A stretch of DNA of 64,000 bases from Alistipes senegalensis. Lineage in GTDB: Bacteria > Bacteroidota > Bacteroidia > Bacteroidales > Rikenellaceae. The position numbers were made by a program, and so were the translations under genes. The notes beneath the pieces are model-generated. The model was not told where the DNA came from. It ran no database searches and saw only the letters and a list, made by a program, of their open reading frames with translations. This document shows, one piece after another, positions 35,018 to 43,078 of the stretch (within the stretch, counting starts at the first letter, position 1; each line of letters opens with the position of its first letter). Where the stretch lies: the NCBI GenBank assembly GCA_023664045.1, contig JAMPGH010000001.1, positions 1,353,079-1,417,078 of the forward strand, written 5' to 3'.

Positions 35018-35056
35018 AATTTTTCATTTTTCATTTTTCATTTTTAATTTTTAATT
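35003..35056. repeat. AT-rich dispersed repeat block
   Basis: Tandem variants of TTCATTTTTCATTTTTAATT extend from the right end of the 267-bp element to the glgB stop. The same sequence family occurs at other intergenic positions in the window. Confidence 0.6.
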
Positions 35057-35067
35057 ATGAATTGCAT

Positions 35068-37104
35068 CTACTCTTCCCTCCGGTAGACCGTCGCCGTGCG
35101 GGCGGTGTTGTAGATTCGTATGCGGGGGTAGCGCGTGCCGTCGTCGCCGAGGACGTCGAACGAGAAGTGCTCGCCGTCCATCGCCTGCCGCTCCTGCCCG
35201 CCGAAGCGCTTCTCGTCGGTCGAGAGCAGCGGAACGTACTTGCCCGGGCCCTGCACCGGCAGTTCGTAGTCGGGAATCGAGGCCGTGGGGTGCCAGTTGA
35301 AGACGAAGAGCAGGTTTCTGTGCGAGAAAGCCATCGTTTGGTTGCGGTCGTCCATCAGCAGGTTCCACGCATAGCCGTCCGAAAGTACGCCGTACTCCTT
35401 GACGAGCTCGATCATCGCGCGGTCGAAGTCGCCCAGCCACGAGTAGCGCAGAAACCCGTTGTCGGCGAGCGACCATTGCCGCCGCGCATGGGCGTAGCTC
35501 CAGCCGTTGCCCTCGCGCGGAAAGTCGATCCACTCGGGGTGGCCGAACTCGTTGCCCATGAAGTTGAGGTAGGCCTGCCCGCCCGTCGAGATGGTCATCA
35601 GGCGGATCATCTTGTGCAGGGCCATGCCGCGGTCGACGATCAGATTCTCCGACGCGCGGTCCATGTGGAAATACATCTCCTTGTCCATCAGGCGGAATGC
35701 CAGCGTCTTGTCGCCCACCAGAGCCTGGTCGTGCGACTCGGCGTAGGCCACGGTCTTCACCTCGGGCAGGCGGTCGGTCATCACGGACCACATCTCCCGG
35801 ATGTTCCACTCCTCGTCGGGCACCTCCTTGAGATATCGGATCCAGAAGTCGGGAATCGCCATGCCCAGCCGGTAGTCGAAGCCGATGCCGCCGTCGTCCG
35901 CGGGAATGCAGATGCCCGGCATGCCGCTCACGTCCTCGGCGATGGTCAGGGCCGCCGGCCGGAATTCGTGCACCAGCCGGTTGGCCAGCGTCAGGTAGAC
36001 GATGGCGTCCTCGTTGACCCCGGCGTCGAAAAAGCGTTCGCGGCAGTCGAAGTCGACGTAGCCGTGGTGGTGGTAGAGCATCGACGTTACGCCGTCGAAG
36101 CGGTAGCCGTCGAAATGGTATTCGTCGAGCCAGTATTTGACGTTCGAGAGCAGGAAGTGCTGCACCTCGGGTTTGCCGTAGTCGAAGAGTTTCGAGTCCC
36201 AGTAGGGTTGGTCGCCCGCGGCGCCCGGCAGCGAGTAGAGGCGGTCGGTGCCGTCCAGCTCGTTGATTCCCTCGTTGAGATTCTTGACGTAGTGGGCGTG
36301 CACGAGGTCCATGATTACGGCGAGGCCGAGTTCGTGGGCCCGGCGTACGAGCTCCTTGAGCTCCTCGGGCGTGCCGAAGCGCGACGAGGGGGCGAAGAAG
36401 CTCGATACATGGTAGCCGAACGAGCCGTAGTAGGGGTGCTCGGCTATGGCCATCAGCTGCACGGCGTTGTAGCCGTCCTTTTTTATTATAGGTAGGATCC
36501 GCTCCGTGAATTCGCGGTAGGTGCCTACGCCCTCGCTTTCCTGCGCCATGCCCACGTGGGCTTCGTAGATCAGCAGGTCGCCGTTGCTGCGGGCGTCGAA
36601 CGCATCGCCCCGCCAGTCGAACGGCTCGGCCGGGGCCCAGAACTGGGCCGTGTAGTTCTTCGTCCCGTCGTCCTGCACCACACGCCGCGCATAGGCCGGG
36701 ATGCGGTCCCTCCAGCCGTTGGGGCCGTGGACGTGCAGCTTGTAGAGGGAGCCGTGCACGAGGCGGTCGCGGTACATCGCGGCCGGAAAAAAGGCGCTCC
36801 ACACGCCCGCTGCATCCTTGTGCATGCGGATCTCGGTGCGTTGCCAGTTGTTGAAGTCGCCGAAGACGTAGACGTCGTGCGCTCCCGGCAGCCACTCGCG
36901 CAGCCACCAGCCGTCGAGCGCATCGTCCCACTGCCAGCCGTAGTAGCGGTAGCCGTTGGCGTAGTCCGAGAGCGATCCCGCCGTGCGGCGTATGTCGTCG
37001 ATCTTCTGCCGGCAGCGTTCCCAGCGGCGGGAAATCTCTTTTTCGACGGGGCGGAGCCATTCGTCGCGTTCGACGATCGGCAGACGGGTGGAGGTCGGTT
37101 CCAT
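35068..37104 (-). CDS. glgB: 1,4-alpha-glucan branching enzyme
   Basis: Start set at ATG 37104, giving 678 residues. N-terminal CBM48 (about 60-160: WLPGAHDVYVFGDFNNWQRT). The GH13 barrel has motif I in AVIMDLVHAHYVKN, nucleophile D337 in FDGYRFDGVTSM, acid/base E390 in ALTIAEDVSGMPG, and motif IV YAESHDQALVGDK. The C-terminal all-beta domain ends at the stop. It makes alpha-1,6 branches in glycogen, in the cytoplasm. Its length and sequence are of the eukaryote-like GlgB2 class seen in Bacteroidetes. No other glycogen gene is nearby. A promoter box lies 18 nt upstream at 37122-37130. Confidence 0.95.
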   Translation of the reverse strand: MEPTSTRLPIVERDEWLRPVEKEISRRWERCRQKIDDIRRTAGSLSDYANGYRYYGWQWDDALDGWWLREWLPGAHDVYVFGDFNNWQRTEIRMHKDAAGVWSAFFPAAMYRDRLVHGSLYKLHVHGPNGWRDRIPAYARRVVQDDGTKNYTAQFWAPAEPFDWRGDAFDARSNGDLLIYEAHVGMAQESEGVGTYREFTERILPIIKKDGYNAVQLMAIAEHPYYGSFGYHVSSFFAPSSRFGTPEELKELVRRAHELGLAVIMDLVHAHYVKNLNEGINELDGTDRLYSLPGAAGDQPYWDSKLFDYGKPEVQHFLLSNVKYWLDEYHFDGYRFDGVTSMLYHHHGYVDFDCRERFFDAGVNEDAIVYLTLANRLVHEFRPAALTIAEDVSGMPGICIPADDGGIGFDYRLGMAIPDFWIRYLKEVPDEEWNIREMWSVMTDRLPEVKTVAYAESHDQALVGDKTLAFRLMDKEMYFHMDRASENLIVDRGMALHKMIRLMTISTGGQAYLNFMGNEFGHPEWIDFPREGNGWSYAHARRQWSLADNGFLRYSWLGDFDRAMIELVKEYGVLSDGYAWNLLMDDRNQTMAFSHRNLLFVFNWHPTASIPDYELPVQGPGKYVPLLSTDEKRFGGQERQAMDGEHFSFDVLGDDGTRYPRIRIYNTARTATVYRREE

Positions 37105-37121
37105 AGCGAAAAGGTGTTTAT

Positions 37122-37130
37122 ACGAAGATA
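37122..37130 (-). promoter_or_regulatory. Predicted promoter -7 box for glgB
   Basis: The minus strand reads TATCTTCGT (one mismatch to consensus). Confidence 0.45.
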
Positions 37131-37250
37131 CGAAAAATTCGGCGAAAAACGATCCGATTTCCGAGAATATTGTTGCTCGGTCGGATTCCCGCTTGCCGGG
37201 CGAGCTGTTTTCTCCTGCTCCGCAGCGCTGCAAAAACCGCGGTTTTTTCG

Positions 37251-37259
37251 TATCTTCGC
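37251..37259 (+). promoter_or_regulatory. Predicted promoter -7 box for the YitT/YczE-like gene
   Basis: Reads TATCTTCGC, 24 nt before ATG 37283. It is divergent from the glgB promoter. Confidence 0.45.
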
Positions 37260-37282
37260 GCTTCCGATCAAAAGAGAAGAGT

Positions 37283-38005
37283 ATGAAAGAGAAGATCGTT
37301 TCGTTTTGCTGGCAGCATCTGCTGCTGCTTTTTTCCTTGTTCGTCATGACCGTGGGCGTGGCCGTCTGCCTGCGCTCCATGCTGGGTTCGAGCGTCATCA
37401 GCGTGCTGCCCTACGTCTTCGAGACCGCGGGCCGGCAGGGAATGGTTCCGGCGCTGACCATCGGTCAGTATACCTATATCATGAATTTCGTGCTGGTGGC
37501 CGGCCAGATTCTGGTGTTGCGGCGGCGCTTCGAGTGGGTGCAGCTGTTCCAGTTGGCGGTCGGCTTCGTTTTCGGCCTGCTCATCGACGTGAACATGGAG
37601 CTTACGTCGTGGCTCGCGCCCGCGGGGCTGTGGCAGCAGGCGGCGGGCTGTACGATCCTCGGCATCGGCATCGCGCTGGAGGTGTGCTGCGGCAGCGTAA
37701 CCATGCCCGGCGAAGGTTTTCCGGTGGCGGTGAGCCGGGTAACGGGCATCGAGTTCGCGAAGGTGAAGATCGCCGTCGACATTTCGCTCGTGGCGCTGGG
37801 CGTGGCGGCTTGCTATCTCTTTTTCGGCGCGTGGCAGTGGCATATCGTCGGCGTCGGCACGTTGTTCGCCATGTTGTTCGTGGGCGTCGTGGTCCGCATC
37901 GCGGGGCGGCACCTCGGGTGGTTCCGGCGTCTGCTGGCCTATCGTCCCGGTTTCCGCCGCTACGTCTACGGACTGGCCCGTTTCATCTACGACCGCAGAT
38001 CCTGA
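37283..38005 (+). CDS. YitT/YczE-like integral membrane protein
   Basis: A 240-residue protein with about five to six hydrophobic helices (LLLLFSLFVMTVGVAVCLR; YTYIMNFVLVAGQILVL; LFQLAVGFVFGLLIDVNM; LGIGIALEVCCGSVTMPGEG; ISLVALGVAACYLFFGAW; GTLFAMLFVGVVVRIA). The conserved stretches (GFVFGLLIDVNM, MPGEGFPVAVSRVTG) match the YczE/YitT group, whose function is not known. No operon partner. It has its own promoter and is followed 117 nt later by the POT transporter gene. Confidence 0.75.
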   Translation: MKEKIVSFCWQHLLLLFSLFVMTVGVAVCLRSMLGSSVISVLPYVFETAGRQGMVPALTIGQYTYIMNFVLVAGQILVLRRRFEWVQLFQLAVGFVFGLLIDVNMELTSWLAPAGLWQQAAGCTILGIGIALEVCCGSVTMPGEGFPVAVSRVTGIEFAKVKIAVDISLVALGVAACYLFFGAWQWHIVGVGTLFAMLFVGVVVRIAGRHLGWFRRLLAYRPGFRRYVYGLARFIYDRRS

Positions 38006-38083
38006 GCATCCGCATCCGGGGGAGGGCGGCGGACGTCGGCTTTTATTTTGCCGCTTGTTGTCGGTTTTTTGCGATTTTATTCC

Positions 38084-38092
38084 TATCTTCGT
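38084..38092 (+). promoter_or_regulatory. Predicted promoter -7 box for the POT transporter
   Basis: Reads TATCTTCGT, 30 nt before ATG 38123, with TTG-rich sequence at the -33 position. Confidence 0.45.
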
Positions 38093-38122
38093 GCAAACCG
38101 TTAATTTCTTAATACTTCGTTT

Positions 38123-39619
38123 ATGTTCAAGCAACCCAAAGGACTGATCGCCGCGGCTCTCGCCAATACGGGCGAGCGCTTCGGCTTCTACACCATGATG
38201 GCGATCCTGACGCTGTTCCTGATGTCGAAATTCGGCATCGACGGCCAGCAGGCGGGCAAGATCTACTCGTTTTTCTATACCTCGATCTACATTCTGGCGC
38301 TCGTCGGCGGTCTGATCGCCGACCGGCTGCGCAACTACAAGGGGACGATCATCGCCGGCATTCTGGTCATGACGGCCGGGTACGTCGTGCTGATGATGCC
38401 GCAGATCTCGTCGAAGGCGTTGGTCATCGGGGCCCTGATGGTGATCGCCTTCGGCAACGGCCTCTTCAAGGGCAACCTGCAGGCGCTCGTCGGGCAGCTC
38501 TACGACGACGAACGCTACGCCAAGCTGCGCGATACGGGCTTCCAGATCTTCTACATGTTCATCAACATCGGCGCGATGGTCGCTCCGTTCGCCGCCGTGG
38601 GCGTGCGCAACTGGTGGCTCCGCACGCAGGGCTTCCTCTACAACTCCGACCTCTCGGCGCTGTGCCATGCTTTCAACAACGGCACCATGTCTCAGGAGGT
38701 GATCGACGGCCGTTTCTCCGAGCTGGCCGCGGAGGTGAGTCTCGGCGGCGCTCCGGCCGATCTGGCCGTTTTCGCCCGCGACTACCTCGCAGCGTTCAAT
38801 ACGGGCTTCCACTACGCGTTCGGCGTGGCGATCGTGGCCATGCTCTTCTCGCTGGCGATCTTCCTCGTCAGCAAGAAGAACCTGCCCGACCCGAAGGATG
38901 CGGCTTCGGAGAAGCGGATTTCGAAGGAGGAGATCCGGCAGGACGCCCGCGAGATCAAGCAGCGTCTCTACGCCCTGTTCGCCGTCTTCGCCGTGGTGAT
39001 CTTCTTCTGGTTCTCGTTCCACCAGAACGGACTGACGCTGACCCTCTTCGCACAGGACTATACGCGTTTGGAGATCTTCGGCATGCCGATCTCGGCCGAG
39101 ATCTTCCAGTCGGCCAATCCGATCTGCGTCGTGGCGCTCACGCCGCTCGTCATCGCGATCTTCGCATGGTTGCGCAGCCGCGGCAAGGAGCCTTCCACGC
39201 CCATGAAGATCGCCATCGGCATGGGTATCGCCGCCACGGCCTACGTCCTGATGGCCATCGGTTCGCTGGGCCTGCCCGGCCGTACGGAGGTCGAGGCGAT
39301 GGGCGGTCTGAGTCTCGCCGACCGGGTAACGCCGTGGTTGCTGGTGGCTACCTATCTGATTCTGACGGTCGCCGAGCTGTTCATCTCGCCGCTGGGGCTC
39401 TCGTTCGTCTCGAAAGTCGCGCCGCAGAAGCTGCAGGGTCTGATGCAGGGTTGCTGGCTGGGCGCTACGGCGCTGGGCAACGGGCTGCTCTTTCTGGGAC
39501 CGATTCTCTACAACAAAATCTCGATTTCGGCGACGTGGAGCGTCTTCGTGGCCGTCTGCGGCATCTCGATGTTCGTGATGCTCGCGATGGTCAAGTGGCT
39601 CGAGCGCGTAACCGAATAG
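38123..39619 (+). CDS. Peptide MFS transporter (POT/PTR family)
   Basis: A 498-residue proton-coupled oligopeptide transporter. Diagnostic N-terminal motif NTGERFGFYTMMAILTLFL (E1xxERxxYY-like), GGLIADRLRNYKG in the first cytoplasmic loop, and FGNGLFKGNLQALVGQLYDD. About 12-14 membrane helices with a cytoplasmic charged loop between the halves (KNLPDPKDAASEKRISKEEI). It imports di/tripeptides with protons across the inner membrane, fitting a peptide-fermenting gut anaerobe. Single-gene unit with its own promoter and a strong terminator at 39642. Confidence 0.93.
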   Translation: MFKQPKGLIAAALANTGERFGFYTMMAILTLFLMSKFGIDGQQAGKIYSFFYTSIYILALVGGLIADRLRNYKGTIIAGILVMTAGYVVLMMPQISSKALVIGALMVIAFGNGLFKGNLQALVGQLYDDERYAKLRDTGFQIFYMFINIGAMVAPFAAVGVRNWWLRTQGFLYNSDLSALCHAFNNGTMSQEVIDGRFSELAAEVSLGGAPADLAVFARDYLAAFNTGFHYAFGVAIVAMLFSLAIFLVSKKNLPDPKDAASEKRISKEEIRQDAREIKQRLYALFAVFAVVIFFWFSFHQNGLTLTLFAQDYTRLEIFGMPISAEIFQSANPICVVALTPLVIAIFAWLRSRGKEPSTPMKIAIGMGIAATAYVLMAIGSLGLPGRTEVEAMGGLSLADRVTPWLLVATYLILTVAELFISPLGLSFVSKVAPQKLQGLMQGCWLGATALGNGLLFLGPILYNKISISATWSVFVAVCGISMFVMLAMVKWLERVTE

Positions 39620-39641
39620 CGCGTTTTTCCGAAACATCTCG

Positions 39642-39681
39642 ATCCGGATGCCCCCCCCCAAGCAGGGCATCCGGATTTTTC
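39642..39681 (+). terminator. Intrinsic terminator of the POT transporter gene
   Basis: Stem ATCCGGATGCCC/GGGCATCCGGAT with a C-rich loop, followed by TTTT. Confidence 0.8.
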
Positions 39682-39920
39682 GTGCCCGGATTGCGGCAGC
39701 TCCCGTCGCCTTTGCCGAAGTTGCTGCGCCTTGCCCGGATTGCGGTACTTCCGTGAAAATTCGGCGATTCCCTAAAATATTCCGCACTCCGGATCGTCTA
39801 CCTGATTGAAAGCGGTCGGGGACGATGCGTTCATTGTCGAAAAACTCCACATAATTGTATGAATCTGCGGAAAACGGCGAAAAACAAAAAACTTTTATTG
39901 TTTCGGGAGTTTCCGGTGCG
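39682..39920. other. Intergenic region before the tetR-type regulator
   Basis: No gene or RNA recognised. A short phrase, GCCCGGATTGCGG, occurs twice about 50 nt apart. The right part is A/T-rich and leads into the promoter at 39921. Confidence 0.4.
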
Positions 39921-39938
39921 TATATTTGTCCCCCGGAA
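39911..39938 (+). promoter_or_regulatory. Promoter of the efflux operon with inverted repeat
   Basis: The -7 box TATATTTGT (39921-39929) is a full consensus match and a TTG lies ~22 nt upstream. It is bracketed by TTCCGG (39911-39916) and CCGGAA (39933-39938), a possible operator for the TetR-type regulator encoded just downstream (inference). Confidence 0.5.
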
Positions 39939-39977
39939 CGATGGGCGGACCTTTTCGCCGAATCGCCGCTCCGGATC

Positions 39978-40613
39978 ATGAATCAGAAAGAACGAATCAT
40001 CGAACAGACGATGCGGATGTTCGTCATGCAGGGTATCAAGTCGGTACGCATGGACGACATCGCCCGACAGCTGGGCATCTCCAAACGGACGCTCTACGAG
40101 CTGTTCGGCGACAAGGAGAACCTGCTTTATCTGGCCATGCTCTGTTATTTCGAGCAGAACCGCCTGCGTTGGAATTCTCTGAGCAGCGATGCGCCCAACA
40201 TGCTGGTGCGTCTGTTCATGGTGTTGTCCGATGTGATGGAGCATTCCGAGACCACGGCCCGGATGATGGAGAATCTGCGGAAGTTCTATCCTGCGGTCCA
40301 TGCGAAGCTCATGCGCGAGGGTTCCGAGAAAAACCGGCAGGACCTGCGGCGGATGCTCGAACAGGGGATCGCCGACGGGCTCTTCATCGACCGCATCGAC
40401 ATCGAACTGGCGATCACGGTCCTTTATTATACCGCTTCGGCCATCACCGTGCGCAAGGACATGCTGCTTCCCGAGGATCTCTCCGAGCGCAGTGCCTTCG
40501 TGCAGATCGTCAGCACCTTTTTCCGCGGCATCTCCACGGCCGAGGGGTTGAGGATCATCGACGACTTCCTGAACAGCGGCCCGGCCGTTTCCCTCCGACG
40601 AACGAACAGTTGA
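39978..40613 (+). CDS. TetR/AcrR-family transcriptional regulator
   Basis: A 211-residue protein. N-terminal TetR helix-turn-helix at about residues 3-50 (KERIIEQTMRMFVMQGIKSV, RMDDIARQLGISKRTLYELF, DKENLLYLAM) and a variable ligand-binding helical domain after that. It is the first gene of an operon with TolC, adaptor, RND pump and PII-like genes, 7 nt before tolC, so it most likely controls this efflux system and its own promoter. The ligand is unknown. Confidence 0.9.
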   Translation: MNQKERIIEQTMRMFVMQGIKSVRMDDIARQLGISKRTLYELFGDKENLLYLAMLCYFEQNRLRWNSLSSDAPNMLVRLFMVLSDVMEHSETTARMMENLRKFYPAVHAKLMREGSEKNRQDLRRMLEQGIADGLFIDRIDIELAITVLYYTASAITVRKDMLLPEDLSERSAFVQIVSTFFRGISTAEGLRIIDDFLNSGPAVSLRRTNS

Positions 40614-40620
40614 ACAGCAT

Positions 40621-41928
40621 ATGAAAAAAACACTTCTGATTTTCTGCCTCGTGCTGGCAGGCCTTTCCGCCGCGTCGGCCCAGATGCGGCTGACGCTGGC
40701 CGGGGCGATCGACCTCGCCCTGAGCGAGAACCCCACCGTCCGGGTCGCCGAGCTCGAGGTGCAGCGTTACGACTACGTCAAGCGGCAGTCATGGGGCAAC
40801 CTTCTGCCGCAGCTCTCCGCATCGGGCAGCTACCAGCGCTCGATCGTCAAGTCGGAGATGCGGGGTGGCATCTCGTTCGGCGCCGACAACACGTTCGCCG
40901 TGCAGGGCGACCTGACGCTGCCGCTTTTCGCGCCGCAGGTCTACCGGACCATGAAGCTCAACGATGCGCAGATGGCCGCAGCCGTCGAGGCGGCCCGTTC
41001 GTCGCGCATCACGCTGGTCGCCGAGGTCAAGAAGGCGTTCTACAACATCCTGCTGGCCGAACAGTCGCTGGCCGTGCTGCTCGAATCGCAGGCCACGGTG
41101 CAGCGGACGGTCGACGATACCGAGCTCCAGTACCGCCACGGACTGGCCTCGGAGTACGATCTGCTGACGGCGCAGGTGCAGCTGAGCAACCTGCAGCCCA
41201 CGATCATCCAGACCCAGACGTCGATCCGGCTGGCGCGGCTGTTGCTGAAGATGTATCTGTCGATTCCCGAGGAGGTCGACATCGAGGTCGAAGGGCGGCT
41301 GGATGCCCTGCGCGACGAGGTGCTGACCGGCACCGACGGGCTGACGACCGATATTTCGGAAAACTCCGACCTGCGGACCCTCGATCTGCAGAAGGAGCTG
41401 CTGCAGCGCCAGCTGCGGGTCGCCAACGCCGGACGTCTGCCGTCGCTCGGAGCTTTCGGTTCGGCTACCTACACCGGAAACGACATGGAGCCCTTCATGG
41501 GCATCGGCGGCGGCGACGCGTCGAAATTTTTCTGGACCCATCCCATCACGGTGGGGGTGCAGTTGTCGGTGCCCATCTTCGCGGGTCTGACCAAGATGAA
41601 CAAGTCGCGCGAGATCAAGAACCAGATTTCGCAGCTCTCCCTGCAGCGCAGCTATGCCGAGCGGCAGATCGGCGTGCAGGTGCAGTCGGCCTTGAACGAC
41701 CTGCTGACCGCCCGCGAGAAGATGTTCGCGCAGGAGCGTACCGTCGAGCAGGCCCGCAAGGCCTATTCGATCTCCGACACCCGCTACCGGGCCGGTGCCG
41801 GTACGATCCTCGAACTCAACAGCGCCCAGCTTTCGCAGACGCAGGCGCAGCTCAACTTCTCGCAGGCCATCTACGACTACCTCTCCGCCCGGGCCGAGTA
41901 CGACCGCATCGTGGGTCGGGAACGATAG
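40621..41928 (+). CDS. TolC-family outer-membrane efflux protein
   Basis: A 435-residue protein with a signal peptide (KKTLLIFCLVLAGLSAASAQ) and two OEP repeats of long helices (NPTVRVAELEVQRYDYVKRQ, SSRITLVAEVKKAFYNILLA; ERQIGVQVQSALNDLLTARE, KAYSISDTRYRAGAGTILEL). It forms the outer-membrane duct of the tripartite pump encoded by the next two genes. Length is normal for the family. Confidence 0.92.
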   Translation: MKKTLLIFCLVLAGLSAASAQMRLTLAGAIDLALSENPTVRVAELEVQRYDYVKRQSWGNLLPQLSASGSYQRSIVKSEMRGGISFGADNTFAVQGDLTLPLFAPQVYRTMKLNDAQMAAAVEAARSSRITLVAEVKKAFYNILLAEQSLAVLLESQATVQRTVDDTELQYRHGLASEYDLLTAQVQLSNLQPTIIQTQTSIRLARLLLKMYLSIPEEVDIEVEGRLDALRDEVLTGTDGLTTDISENSDLRTLDLQKELLQRQLRVANAGRLPSLGAFGSATYTGNDMEPFMGIGGGDASKFFWTHPITVGVQLSVPIFAGLTKMNKSREIKNQISQLSLQRSYAERQIGVQVQSALNDLLTAREKMFAQERTVEQARKAYSISDTRYRAGAGTILELNSAQLSQTQAQLNFSQAIYDYLSARAEYDRIVGRER

Positions 41929-42052
41929 GACCGCCGCAAAGGAATGGCCGCAAGGGAAGAGTTGAAAATCAGCCTGTCGGGAGCCGGCATGCCGCTTCGC
42001 TGCCGGAGCCGGCGGGCGCACGGAAAAAATAAAATGAACAAATAGCAAGCAT

Positions 42053-43066
42053 ATGAAAAGATCAGCGATCGCACTGTTGGTCCTCTCCGGCCTTTTCGCC
42101 GGATGCACGGGCCGCACAACCGCTCCCGTCCCGGTCGACGAGGGCGTGCTCACCAAGACCGCCGGGGCCGAGGCCGCTACGGTCCGCCTCACCGAGGAGT
42201 TCACCTCCGAGATCGAACCCTACAAGGAGAACGACATCACGCCCGCCGCTTCCGGCGTGCACATCGACCGCATTCTGGTCGACGTGGGCGACCGCGTGCA
42301 GGCGGGGCAGCTGCTGGCGACGCTCGATCCCACGCAGTACACGCAAGCTCTCGTGCAGCTTAAGACCGTGGAGGACGACTACAACCGCCTGCTCCCCGTC
42401 TTCGAGGCCGGCGGCATCTCGGCCCAGCAGATCCAGCAGGCCAAAGCGCAGCTCGACGTGCAGCGCGAGGCCGTCGCCAACCTTCGGAAGAACATCGAGG
42501 TGAAGTCGCCGATTGCGGGCGTCGTTACGGCCCGCAACTACGAGTCGGGCGACCTGTTCGCCGCGCAGCCCATTCTGCACATCATGCAGATCGATCCGCT
42601 GAAGGTCGTCGTCAACATCTCGGAGCAGTATTTCCCCAACGTCCGGGTCGGCATGCCCGTCTCGCTGAAGGTCGACATCTTCCCCGACGAGACTTTCACG
42701 GGTACCGTGTCGCTGATCTATCCCGCGCTCGATCCTGCGACCCGCACCTTCAAGGTCGAGGTCCGCGTGCCCAATGCCGAACGGACGCTGCGCCCCGGCA
42801 TGTTCGCCCGCACGATCTTCGATCTGGGCGAGAAGCAGGGCGTGATGATCCCCGACGTGGCGATCCAGAAGCAGGTGGGCTCGGCCGAGCGTTTCGTCTA
42901 CGTTGTCGAGGGCGATTCGATCGCCGTGCGCCGCACGGTCCGGCCCGGCCGGCAGGTCGGCGACCGCATCGACATCCTTTCGGGCGTCGAGGCGGGCGAG
43001 CGGGTGGCCGTTACGGCTTTCTCGCGTCTCTACGACGGAGCCCGAGTTTCGGTCAAACAGGATTAA
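42053..43066 (+). CDS. RND efflux periplasmic adaptor (membrane fusion protein)
   Basis: A 337-residue lipoprotein (lipobox LSGLFAGCTG, Cys near 18). A lipoyl/biotinyl hairpin domain is split by a short coiled coil (SGVHIDRILVDVGDRVQAGQ; TVEDDYNRLLPVFEAGGISA; KSPIAGVVTARNYESGD). A beta-barrel and membrane-proximal domain follow (VGMPVSLKVDIFPDETFTG, RTFKVEVRVPNAERTLRPGM). It links the inner-membrane RND pump to the TolC duct. A 124-nt gap with a GC hairpin separates it from tolC. Confidence 0.92.
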   Translation: MKRSAIALLVLSGLFAGCTGRTTAPVPVDEGVLTKTAGAEAATVRLTEEFTSEIEPYKENDITPAASGVHIDRILVDVGDRVQAGQLLATLDPTQYTQALVQLKTVEDDYNRLLPVFEAGGISAQQIQQAKAQLDVQREAVANLRKNIEVKSPIAGVVTARNYESGDLFAAQPILHIMQIDPLKVVVNISEQYFPNVRVGMPVSLKVDIFPDETFTGTVSLIYPALDPATRTFKVEVRVPNAERTLRPGMFARTIFDLGEKQGVMIPDVAIQKQVGSAERFVYVVEGDSIAVRRTVRPGRQVGDRIDILSGVEAGERVAVTAFSRLYDGARVSVKQD

Positions 43067-43078
43067 AGCCGCCGAACC

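Noticed and set aside
39684-39746. Direct repeat GCCCGGATTGCGG before the TetR-type gene
   Set aside because: Only 13 bp, single pair, far from the promoter; likely chance in GC-rich DNA.
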